A stretch of DNA of 64,000 nucleotides, from the NCBI GenBank assembly GCA_028875245.1, contig JAPPEU010000035.1:2023-66022 (forward strand). The letters run 5' to 3'. This DNA is from Chloroflexota bacterium. GTDB taxonomy: Bacteria > Chloroflexota > Anaerolineae > Aggregatilineales > Phototrophicaceae. Shown here one piece after another: positions 8,507 to 15,539 of the stretch. Each line of letters begins with the position of its first letter. Within the stretch, counting starts at the first letter, position 1. The position numbers and the translations under genes are program-made. The notes under the pieces were generated by a model. That model saw only the letters and a program-made list of their open reading frames with translations, was not told the origin of the DNA and searched no databases.

Positions 8507-9670
8507 ATGCGCGTATCGATTGTTGGCGCGGGAATGATACCGGTGCGCGAGCATTGGTCAACTGGGCTGGGCGATCTGGCTGCCGAAGCCGGCGAGTTGG
8601 CGCAGCGCGACGCCGACCTGAAACAGGTGGACGCGCTTTACATTGGCAATACCTATGGCGCCAGCTTCAATCAGCAGGCGCAGCTTGGCAGTCTGGTTGC
8701 GGGGCGGCTGGGTCTGCCCGGCGTCGAATCATTTACTTGTGAAGCGGGAGACGCTTCCGGCGGGGCCGCCTTGCGGGCGGGTTATTTGGCTGTCGCATCC
8801 GGCGCTGTGGGGAGCGCCATGGTGATCGGCGTTGAGAAAGCGACGGATATCGTGGGCTCGGCCCGGCTTGCCGCGCGCAATGTCAGTCTGGATGCGGATT
8901 ATGAATCCGTGAATGGCGCAACGCTAACCGCGATGGCCGGCTTGTTAATGCGGCGCTATATGCACGAATATGGCGTCGGATTATCGCAGTTTGAAGGCTA
9001 CAGCATGAATGCGCATCGAAACGGTTCGCGCAACAGCTGCGCGATGTACCGCAATCAACTGCGGTCCGGCGCCTTTGTCAAAGCGCCGATGATCGCCGAC
9101 CCGGTCAATCTCTTCGACAGCGCGCCGGATGGCGATGGCGCGGCCGCCGTCATACTCGTGAACGCTGAGCTGGCCGCTGACCTCGTGCCAAGGCCCGTGG
9201 CGGTTAGCGGCAGCGCGCTGGCCACCGACAGTCTCATGCTTCAAGATCGTATCGAGCCTCTGAAATTGCCGGCTGTCACGCGGTCAACGGCGGCGAGCCT
9301 GAAGCAGGCGGGGCTCGGCTTGCCGGCTTTGGACGCCCTGGAATTGCATGACGCCTTCACTATCTTGACAGCCTTGTCGCTGGAAGCCATTGGTTTCAGC
9401 GAACCCGGACGGGGATGGGAGTGGTCCGAAGGCGGCGGAGATAGAATCGGAATTTCGGGCGAGCTGCCCTTGAGCAGTTTCGGCGGCCTCAAGAGCCGCG
9501 GAAACCCGGCTGGCGCCACCGGCGTCTATCAAGCGGTGGAGGCGGCCCTGCAACTGACTGGCCGGGCGGGCGAAAATCAGGTACACGGCGCCCGACATAT
9601 TCTCATCCAAAACATGGGCGGCCTCGGGGCGACAGTCGCGACGCACGTTCTAAGCGCGACCGGCGAATGA
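8507..9670 (+). CDS. SCP2/archaeal-type thiolase-fold protein of the HMG-CoA synthase complex
   Basis: 387 residues from ATG 8507, with AAAGGA nine bases upstream; a TTG at 8498 is less likely. Archaeal acetoacetyl-CoA thiolases are its closest recognisable family: 'VDALYIGNTYG', 'ASGGAALRAGYLAVASG', 'LELHDAFTI' and 'GGLKSRGNPAGATG'. Aligned by eye, the nucleophilic Cys of 'VEAACASGG' corresponds to Asp82 here ('CEAGDASGG', with a Cys four residues earlier at 78), and the His of 'GHPxGATG' corresponds to Asn333. His281 of 'HDAF' is kept. It may therefore be a non-catalytic partner, or use a shifted nucleophile. Operon position argues for acetoacetyl-CoA supply. Confidence 0.82.
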   Translation: MRVSIVGAGMIPVREHWSTGLGDLAAEAGELAQRDADLKQVDALYIGNTYGASFNQQAQLGSLVAGRLGLPGVESFTCEAGDASGGAALRAGYLAVASGAVGSAMVIGVEKATDIVGSARLAARNVSLDADYESVNGATLTAMAGLLMRRYMHEYGVGLSQFEGYSMNAHRNGSRNSCAMYRNQLRSGAFVKAPMIADPVNLFDSAPDGDGAAAVILVNAELAADLVPRPVAVSGSALATDSLMLQDRIEPLKLPAVTRSTAASLKQAGLGLPALDALELHDAFTILTALSLEAIGFSEPGRGWEWSEGGGDRIGISGELPLSSFGGLKSRGNPAGATGVYQAVEAALQLTGRAGENQVHGARHILIQNMGGLGATVATHVLSATGE

Positions 9671-9705
9671 CTTGATAGTCTCTGACAGTCGCAATTGCTA
9701 TCAAG
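9671..9705 (+). repeat. Inverted repeat in the thiolase-DUF35 gap
   Basis: CTTGATAG (9671-9678) and CTATCAAG (9698-9705) are perfectly complementary across a 19-base loop in the 107-bp gap between the thiolase stop and the next start. No T tract follows, so it is not an obvious terminator. It might separate expression of the two parts of the operon, but this is weakly supported. Confidence 0.4.
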
Positions 9706-9777
9706 ATAGTTTCTGATAGATCGCTGTTCCTAAACTGAAGATCGTGGAAGCCGCCAAACATGCTCAGGAGCGGAATA

Positions 9778-9939
9778 ATGCGCGTAGTAAAGTACTGGCG
9801 CAACAGAGCGCTGCGTTATCGACTGGTCAAGATGACTGACGGTGTTGATCCTAGGCGAGCGGCCTCGGCAGTAAGCGCTCGCAAGGGCGCGCCCCGCAAG
9901 CGGCAGGCTGGCATGGAACAGGCCAAGGTCCTCTCATGA
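9778..9939 (+). CDS. Small protein resembling the N-terminal part of a DUF35 protein, lacking zinc-ribbon cysteines
   Basis: 53 residues. ATG 9778 has a strong AGGAG seven bases upstream, and the stop overlaps the start of the OB-fold gene (ATGA at 9936-9939). The opening 'KYWRNRALRYRLV' resembles the N-terminal helix of DUF35 proteins, whose next segment is normally a four-Cys zinc ribbon; here that segment is 'DGVDPRRAASAVSARKG' and the protein has no Cys at all. It is short enough to be missed by gene callers. I read it as the first half of a split DUF35 partner. A frameshift in a single gene is the alternative, since the frame of the downstream gene is open back to 9855. Confidence 0.6.
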   Translation: MRVVKYWRNRALRYRLVKMTDGVDPRRAASAVSARKGAPRKRQAGMEQAKVLS

Positions 9940-10244
9940 ATGACGGCGGCAAGGAATTGAGCGCGGTTGTCAATCGCGCTGGTCAGTCAAGCGCGGCCGT
10001 GCGCGGGACGATATACAGCCTCACGCGCGTGCTGGAGCCGCCGGCTGGATTTGAGGCGCAGGCGCCCTATTTCCTCGCCCTGGTGCAGCTGGAAGACGGC
10101 CAACTGATCACCGCTCAGCTGACGGATGTTGACGCCGACGCCGAGATAGGCGACCGGGTCGAGATGGTAACGCGCAAGTTAACCACAGATGGCCGGCGCG
10201 GCATGATCGTTTACGGCTACAAATTCCGGCCTGTGCTGAAATAG
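9936..10244 (+). CDS. DUF35 OB-fold domain protein (acyl-CoA-associated scaffold)
   Basis: 102 residues. 'RGTIYSLTRVLEPPAGFEAQ', 'APYFLALVQLEDG', 'TAQLTD' and 'GRRGMIVYGYKFRP' are typical of the C-terminal OB domain of DUF35 proteins, which in archaea bridge the thiolase and HMG-CoA synthase. The N-terminal zinc-ribbon half is absent from this chain and appears, without cysteines, as the overlapping upstream ORF. Translation is coupled by ATGA. It closes the upper mevalonate operon and is followed by a terminator. Confidence 0.85.
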   Translation: MNDGGKELSAVVNRAGQSSAAVRGTIYSLTRVLEPPAGFEAQAPYFLALVQLEDGQLITAQLTDVDADAEIGDRVEMVTRKLTTDGRRGMIVYGYKFRPVLK

Positions 10245-10260
10245 AGGCGGGACGCAAGTG

Positions 10261-10294
10261 AAAAAAAGAGAGCCACGCGACGGTGGCTCTTTTG
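10261..10294. terminator. Bidirectional intrinsic terminator
   Basis: AGAGCCAC (10269-10276) pairs with GTGGCTCT (10283-10290). An A-run lies on the left and TTTT on the right, so the hairpin can end both the rightward mevalonate operon and the leftward ABC ATPase gene. Confidence 0.85.
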
Positions 10295-10312
10295 ATTGTA
10301 AAGCAGCTGTGG

Positions 10313-11449
10313 CTAGGCGATCACATTGTCGCCTTTTGTCTTTGCCTCATAGCTGAGCGACATCTCGGTGTTGGTGTCGAAAAGGTGCATGTTGTCCAGA
10401 TTGAAGGTGATATCCATCGGCTCGCCAACGACGGCATCCGTCCGCGGATCGGTGCGGGCGATGAAGTTCTTGCCTTGGTTCTCAAGATAGATGATCACCT
10501 CGTTGCCCATCTGCTCGACAACTTCCACGTTGCAAACCATGTTCGCCGGGATAATGCCCTGGGGCAGGTAATTGCTGTCGTCGATGTCTTCCGGCCGGAT
10601 GCCGCAGACGACTTCCATGCCAACGTGGCTGCGGAAATTGTCGGCTTTGCTGGCGGGCACCGGCAGATTGAATGCGCCGGTGTCCACAACCAGGCCATCG
10701 CCGTCTTCCTTGAGCGTCGCATCAAAGAAATTCATCGATGGGCTGCCGATGAAGCCAGCGACAAAAATGTTGTGCGGGTTGTGGTAGAGGTTAAAGGGCG
10801 AATCAATTTGCTGCAACTTGCCTTCGTTGAGCACGCAAATGCGCGTCCCCATCGTCATCGCCTCAACCTGGTCATGCGTGACGTAGATGAAGGTGGTTTC
10901 AAGTCGCTGATGCAGACGGCTGATGAAAGAACGCGCCTCCACCCGCAGCTTCGCGTCCAGGTTCGAAAGCGGCTCATCCATCAAGAAGACAGCAGGCTCA
11001 CGAACGATCGCGCGGCCGACAGCCACACGCTGGCGCTGACCGCCGGAAAGCTGACGTGGGCGGCGATCCAGCAAGTGTCCAATGCCGAGCTCGTTCGCGG
11101 CTTCGTTCACGCGCTCGTCAATGATCTTCTTGGGTGTCTTGCGCAGCTTCAACCCGAAGGCCATGTTGTCGTAGACAGTCATGTGCGGATACAATGCGTA
11201 ACTCTGGAAGACCATCGCGACATCGCGATCTTTGGGCGCGACATTGTTGACGACGCGGTCGCCAATGAGGATCTCGCCCTCGGTGATCTCTTCCAGGCCA
11301 GCGAGCATCCGCAGGCTGGTCGATTTGCCGCAGCCGGACGGACCGACAAATACGAGAAATTCTTTATCTTGGACATCGATGGTCAAATCGGTAACGACGC
11401 GCTGATCACCGAAATCCTTTGAAACATGATTGAAAGTGACACCAGCCAC
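10313..11449 (-). CDS. ugpC: Sugar ABC transporter ATP-binding protein (UgpC/MsmK/MalK type)
   Basis: 378 residues from GTG 11449, chosen because GGAGG lies six bases upstream and the family usually begins 'MA.VTF..V'; an ATG four codons earlier has no ribosome site. Walker A 'GPSGCGKST', Q-loop '[14 protein letters not shown]', signature '[14 protein letters not shown]', Walker B '[12 protein letters not shown]' and H-loop '[10 protein letters not shown]' are all present, and a C-terminal TOBE-like region follows ('CGIRPEDI'). It energises carbohydrate uptake. No permease is adjacent. Such ATPases often serve several systems, and the importer at 36.4-39.6 kb lacks one. Confidence 0.93.
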   Translation of the reverse strand: MAGVTFNHVSKDFGDQRVVTDLTIDVQDKEFLVFVGPSGCGKSTSLRMLAGLEEITEGEILIGDRVVNNVAPKDRDVAMVFQSYALYPHMTVYDNMAFGLKLRKTPKKIIDERVNEAANELGIGHLLDRRPRQLSGGQRQRVAVGRAIVREPAVFLMDEPLSNLDAKLRVEARSFISRLHQRLETTFIYVTHDQVEAMTMGTRICVLNEGKLQQIDSPFNLYHNPHNIFVAGFIGSPSMNFFDATLKEDGDGLVVDTGAFNLPVPASKADNFRSHVGMEVVCGIRPEDIDDSNYLPQGIIPANMVCNVEVVEQMGNEVIIYLENQGKNFIARTDPRTDAVVGEPMDITFNLDNMHLFDTNTEMSLSYEAKTKGDNVIA

Positions 11450-11625
11450 AGCAGCCTCCATTCAAATAAGCAGTTGGACGAGAATTCTGGTAAAACTGCA
11501 CAAATATCTTACTTGACAGCAAGATAGATTTATAGTGGCAATTATAGCGCGGTTTTTCGATATTGCAAAATATTCGTCGAATTGATGTAAAATCAGTGGC
11601 GGTCCAAGCGCTTTCGGGAGGGTAC

Positions 11626-12849
11626 ATGCCGGATAACCCCAACGCTGAAATTGTAGCGATCGGAACGGAACTCCTTCTCGGCGAGATAACCGACACCAAT
11701 TCTGTCTATTTGGCGCGGCAGCTGCGTGATATTGGCGTCAATATCTTTTTCATGACCACCGTCGGCGATAATCTCGGCCGGATAGGCGAGGCCATTTCAC
11801 GCGCCCTGGATCGCGCGGAAGTCGTCATAACGACCGGCGGCCTCGGTCCCACGGTTGATGATATGACGCGGCAGGCGGTCGCTGATGTCGTTGAGCGCCC
11901 GCTGGAATTCCATCAATATCTCTACGACAACATTGCCGAGCGCTTCCAAGGCTTTGGCGTAACCATGACCGCGAACAACCGCCAGCAGGCCTTTCTTCCA
12001 CAATGCGCCAATCTGATTGAAAACCCGGTCGGCACCGCCCCGGCGTTCATCGTGGAATCGGAACGCGGCGTCGTCATCTGTTTGCCCGGTGTGCCGCGCG
12101 AGATGAAATATCTGATGACCGAGTCGGTCGTCCCCTATCTCTTGCAGAAATACGAGCTGGGCGTCATCCTGGCGCGGACGCTGCGAACCGCCGGCATCGG
12201 CGAAAGCTCTCTCGATGACAAGATCGGGGGCGAGCTTCTGAGCGAGACGAATCCCAGTGTTGGCCTGGCGGCGCATCATGGCTGCGTCGATGTGCGCATC
12301 ACCGCCAAGGCGGATAATCGGCTGGCCGCGCTGGCCTTGCTGGACGCAATGCAAATGCGGCTGCATGAGCGCATCGGCGACGAGGTATTCGGCGTGGACG
12401 ACGCGACGCTGGAAGATGTGGTCTGGGATCTTCTGCAGCGGAATAATTTGCGCGTGCATGTCACCGAGGCCGGCTTGCCGGGGGTGATCAGCGGCGCCTG
12501 GAGCGCGGAAACCGACCGGCTGCGGACAGTCGTCTACGACAGCCCGAAGGCGGTATTCGACCAGTACGCTGTCGACGCGGCGGCAGAATCGCTTACCGGG
12601 ATCGCGGCGCAAATCGCTGCCCGCATCCGGCAGCGTGAGGGCGTCGACGCCAGCATCGTCGTGCTCAGTTATCCAAATCTGGCTGAGAACGCCGATGTGG
12701 AGCAGGGCAGCGCAGTCGCGATTTCAACAGCGGCGCAATCGCGTTTCCGCGGTTATGGCTTCGGCAATCGCTCGAACCTCGCTCGCGAGTGGATTTCGCG
12801 CTGGGGGCTGGCCAGCCTGTGGCGCATGCTCAAGGAAGAGCATCCTTAA
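11626..12849 (+). CDS. CinA family protein, C-terminal deamidase domain degenerate
   Basis: 407 residues from ATG 11626, preceded by GGGAGGG; an upstream frame start at 11563 has no such site. The N-terminal MoaB-like domain (about 1-250) is well kept: 'AIGTELLLGEITDTNS', 'TTGGLGPTVDDMT', 'PGVPREM'. This part carries ADP-ribose pyrophosphatase activity in some CinA proteins. The C-terminal NMN-deamidase region normally has 'ESCTGG' with a catalytic Ser, but here the matching place reads 'TEAGLPGVISG'. The second domain is therefore probably inactive, although the whole length is retained. Confidence 0.85.
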   Translation: MPDNPNAEIVAIGTELLLGEITDTNSVYLARQLRDIGVNIFFMTTVGDNLGRIGEAISRALDRAEVVITTGGLGPTVDDMTRQAVADVVERPLEFHQYLYDNIAERFQGFGVTMTANNRQQAFLPQCANLIENPVGTAPAFIVESERGVVICLPGVPREMKYLMTESVVPYLLQKYELGVILARTLRTAGIGESSLDDKIGGELLSETNPSVGLAAHHGCVDVRITAKADNRLAALALLDAMQMRLHERIGDEVFGVDDATLEDVVWDLLQRNNLRVHVTEAGLPGVISGAWSAETDRLRTVVYDSPKAVFDQYAVDAAAESLTGIAAQIAARIRQREGVDASIVVLSYPNLAENADVEQGSAVAISTAAQSRFRGYGFGNRSNLAREWISRWGLASLWRMLKEEHP

Positions 12850-12874
12850 GCGGTCGGCTCGCCCGGGCGCAATC

Positions 12875-14674
12875 TCACTCATCAAGGCTGAGCAAGGCCA
12901 TGAAGGCCTCTTGGGGCACTTCAACGGAGCCGATCATCTTCATGCGCTTCTTGCCCCGCTTCTGCTTTTCAAGCAGCTTCCTTTTGCGCGTCACATCGCC
13001 GCCGTAACACTTGGCCAAGACATCCTTGCGCAGCGCTTTCACATTGGCGCGAGAGATGACGCGTTTCCCGATCGCCGCCTGGACCGGCACCGTGAACATC
13101 TGCCGCGGAATCAAGGCCTTTAACCGGCTCACCAGACGCTGCCCGCGGTGATAGGCGTCATCACGATGGCAAATCATGGCCAGGGCGTCGACTGGATCCT
13201 CGTTGACGAGCACTTCAACTTTGACCAGGTCGCCAGCGCGGTATTCCTTGAACTGATAATCCAGGCTGGCATAACCTTGCGTCACGCTTTTCAGCTTGTC
13301 GTAGAAGTCGATGATGATCTCCGAAAGCGGAATCTGAAAGTGCAGTATGACGCGGCTGGCATCGAGATACTCGGTGGTCTGGTAGATGCCGCGCTTCTTG
13401 ATGACCAATTCCATGACCGCCCCGATATAGCGTTGTGGCGCGTAGATTTGGATTTCCATCCAGGGTTCGCGGATTTCTTCGATGGCGCCTTCGTCGGGCA
13501 GGCGCGCGGGACTGTCGATCAAGACCGTCGCGCCATCCCTCCGCAAGACGCGGTATTCTACGCTGGGAGCGGTAGCCAGAATATCCAAATCGTATTCCCG
13601 CTCCAGCCGCTCCTGCATAATTTCCATGTGAAAGAGGCCGAGGAAGCCGGCGCGAAAGCCAAAATTCAGAGCCTGCGATGTCTCGGGTTGAAATACCAGC
13701 GAGGCGTCGTTCAGTTGCAGCTTCTCCAGGGCGTCGCGCAGGTCCGCATAGGCTTCATTATGGGTCGGGTAGATGCCGGCGAAGACCATTGGCTTGATCT
13801 GCTTGTAGCCCGGCAGCGATTGACCCGCGCTCTTCGCCGCCAAGGTGATCGTATCGCCGACCCGGCACTCCTGCACCGATTTCAGACCGGTCGCGATATA
13901 GCCGACTTCGCCGGCCATCAGCTCGCCTGTCGCGCGCATGACCGGGTCGAAGACGCCAATCTCAACCGGCTCGAAGCGCGCGCCGGTGGCAAAGAGCTTG
14001 AGCATTTCGCGTCCGGCAACCGCGCCATCAACCACCCGCACATAAGCGATGACGCCCTTGTAGGCATCATAGTGCGAGTCGAAAACAAGCGCGCGCAATG
14101 TCTCGCCGCTATTCGTTGCCGGCGGCGGCACTTCCGCGATGACCTTTTCCAGCGCTTCCGCCACGCCCAGGCCATTCTTGGCGGAAATCCGTGGCATATC
14201 ATCGGCCTGAGCGCCCAGCAGATCCTGAACATCGCGGGCGACTTCATCGGGCTGCGCCGCGGGCAGATCAATCTTGTTGATGACGGGGATGATCTCGAGG
14301 TCCTGTTCCAGCGCCAGGTATACGTTGGAGAGCGTCTGCGCCTCGATGCCCTGGCTGGCATCCACCACCAGGAGCGCGCCTTCACAAGCTTGCAAGGCGC
14401 GGCTGACCTCATAAGTGAAATCGACATGACCCGGCGTATCAATCAAGTTTATTGTGTAGGTCTTGCCATCGCGCGCCTCATACCGCATGCGCACCGCCGA
14501 CGCCTTGATGGTGACGCCGCGTTCACGCTCCAGCTGCATGCTGTCGAGAAGCTGCTCCTGCATGTCTCGCGCATGGACGGTATTGGTCAACTCCAGCAAG
14601 CGATCAGCCAGCGTGCTCTTGCCGTGATCAACATGCGCGATGATGCAAAAGTTTCGGATGCGCTCGATCTTCAT
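12875..14674 (-). CDS. lepA: Elongation factor 4 (LepA), back-translocating GTPase
   Basis: 599 residues, normal LepA length. 'AHVDHGKSTLADRL' (G1), 'RERGVTIKA' (G2), 'DTPGHVDF' (G3), 'NKIDLPAA' (G4) and the LepA-specific C-terminal domain 'GKRVISR...RKDVLAKCYGGDVTRKRKLLEKQK' (quoted in parts) are present. It acts on ribosomes, aiding assembly or stalled elongation. It lies 31 bp after tlyA in the same direction, giving a translation/ribosome pair at the end of the leftward operon. Confidence 0.97.
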   Translation of the reverse strand: MKIERIRNFCIIAHVDHGKSTLADRLLELTNTVHARDMQEQLLDSMQLERERGVTIKASAVRMRYEARDGKTYTINLIDTPGHVDFTYEVSRALQACEGALLVVDASQGIEAQTLSNVYLALEQDLEIIPVINKIDLPAAQPDEVARDVQDLLGAQADDMPRISAKNGLGVAEALEKVIAEVPPPATNSGETLRALVFDSHYDAYKGVIAYVRVVDGAVAGREMLKLFATGARFEPVEIGVFDPVMRATGELMAGEVGYIATGLKSVQECRVGDTITLAAKSAGQSLPGYKQIKPMVFAGIYPTHNEAYADLRDALEKLQLNDASLVFQPETSQALNFGFRAGFLGLFHMEIMQERLEREYDLDILATAPSVEYRVLRRDGATVLIDSPARLPDEGAIEEIREPWMEIQIYAPQRYIGAVMELVIKKRGIYQTTEYLDASRVILHFQIPLSEIIIDFYDKLKSVTQGYASLDYQFKEYRAGDLVKVEVLVNEDPVDALAMICHRDDAYHRGQRLVSRLKALIPRQMFTVPVQAAIGKRVISRANVKALRKDVLAKCYGGDVTRKRKLLEKQKRGKKRMKMIGSVEVPQEAFMALLSLDE

Positions 14675-14705
14675 CCGTCGCCCTGGTCGATAATTCCTGG
14701 CTCAA

Positions 14706-15539
14706 TTATGAAGCATCGGACGCTTTTGGAGTAGGGGAAGCTATAGATTTTGAAGTCGTCAGTTCGTCGATTCTCTCGTGGATGCCGCGTGGAGGTCTCG
14801 TCCCCGCTCCCTGCTGCAGCCACAACAGGTATTCAACATTGCCCTTGGCGCCGGTGATTGGAGAGCGAATGAGATCGACGGGGGCTAATCCATGCGAAAC
14901 CGCCCAGGCGGCCACATCGTTAAGCACGCGCCGATGCACCGCCGCGTCGCGGACGATGCCGCCCTTGCCCACGGAGGCGCGTCCCGCTTCAAATTGCGGC
15001 TTCACCAGGGCGATGACGTCGGCAGGCTCGCCCATGATACGCGCAACCGCTGGCAAAATGAGCCGAAGCGAGATGAAGGATACATCAATCACAACGATTT
15101 CGACGGCTTCGTCGAGCGTCTCCAGGTAGCGCGCGTTGGTATTCTCAAGGTTTGCTACGCGTTTGTCATTGCGCAGGCGGTAATCCAATTGCGCGCGGCC
15201 GACGTCTATCGCATACACTTTGGCCGCGCCGCGCTGCAAGAGGCAATCGGTGAAGCCGCCGGTGCTGGCTCCGATATCGGCGCAGACTTTTCCCGCCGCG
15301 TTCACGGCAAAAGCGTTCAGCGCCGCTTCCAGCTTGAGTCCGCCGCGGCCGACGTATTTTGCTTTCTCCTTGAGTGCGATGTCAGCGTCAACCGCGACGG
15401 CCGTTCCCGGCTTGTCGACAAGCTGCCTGCCCACCCTGACTTCACCGGCCATAATCATGGCGGCGGCTTTGCTGCGGCTGGGGGCGAGCCGCCTTTCAAC
15501 AAGCAATAGGTCGAGCCGCGTCTTCCTGGCCGCGCTCAT
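14706..15539 (-). CDS. tlyA: TlyA family rRNA (cytidine-2'-O)-methyltransferase
   Basis: 277 residues. An N-terminal S4 RNA-binding domain ('RLDLLLVERRLAPSRSKA', about 7-65) is followed by a Rossmann methyltransferase domain with 'DIGASTGGFTDCLL' (SAM site) and 'VKPQFEAGR'. TlyA proteins methylate 16S and/or 23S rRNA at the subunit interface, and some homologues are annotated as haemolysins. The start overlaps the stop of the upstream protease gene (ATGA), so the two are translationally coupled, an unexpected pairing. Confidence 0.93.
   Translation of the reverse strand: MSAARKTRLDLLLVERRLAPSRSKAAAMIMAGEVRVGRQLVDKPGTAVAVDADIALKEKAKYVGRGGLKLEAALNAFAVNAAGKVCADIGASTGGFTDCLLQRGAAKVYAIDVGRAQLDYRLRNDKRVANLENTNARYLETLDEAVEIVVIDVSFISLRLILPAVARIMGEPADVIALVKPQFEAGRASVGKGGIVRDAAVHRRVLNDVAAWAVSHGLAPVDLIRSPITGAKGNVEYLLWLQQGAGTRPPRGIHERIDELTTSKSIASPTPKASDAS

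Noticed and set aside
9671..9777. Terminator between thiolase and DUF35 genes
   Set aside because: The inverted repeat has a long loop and no T tract.
10283..11422. Rightward open frame opposite the ABC ATPase
   Set aside because: Shadow of a gene with all ABC motifs on the other strand.
13148..14734. Long rightward open frame of 528 codons opposite lepA
   Set aside because: It is fully antisense to a clearly conserved lepA, contains no recognisable domain, and long antisense frames are expected in GC-rich coding DNA.
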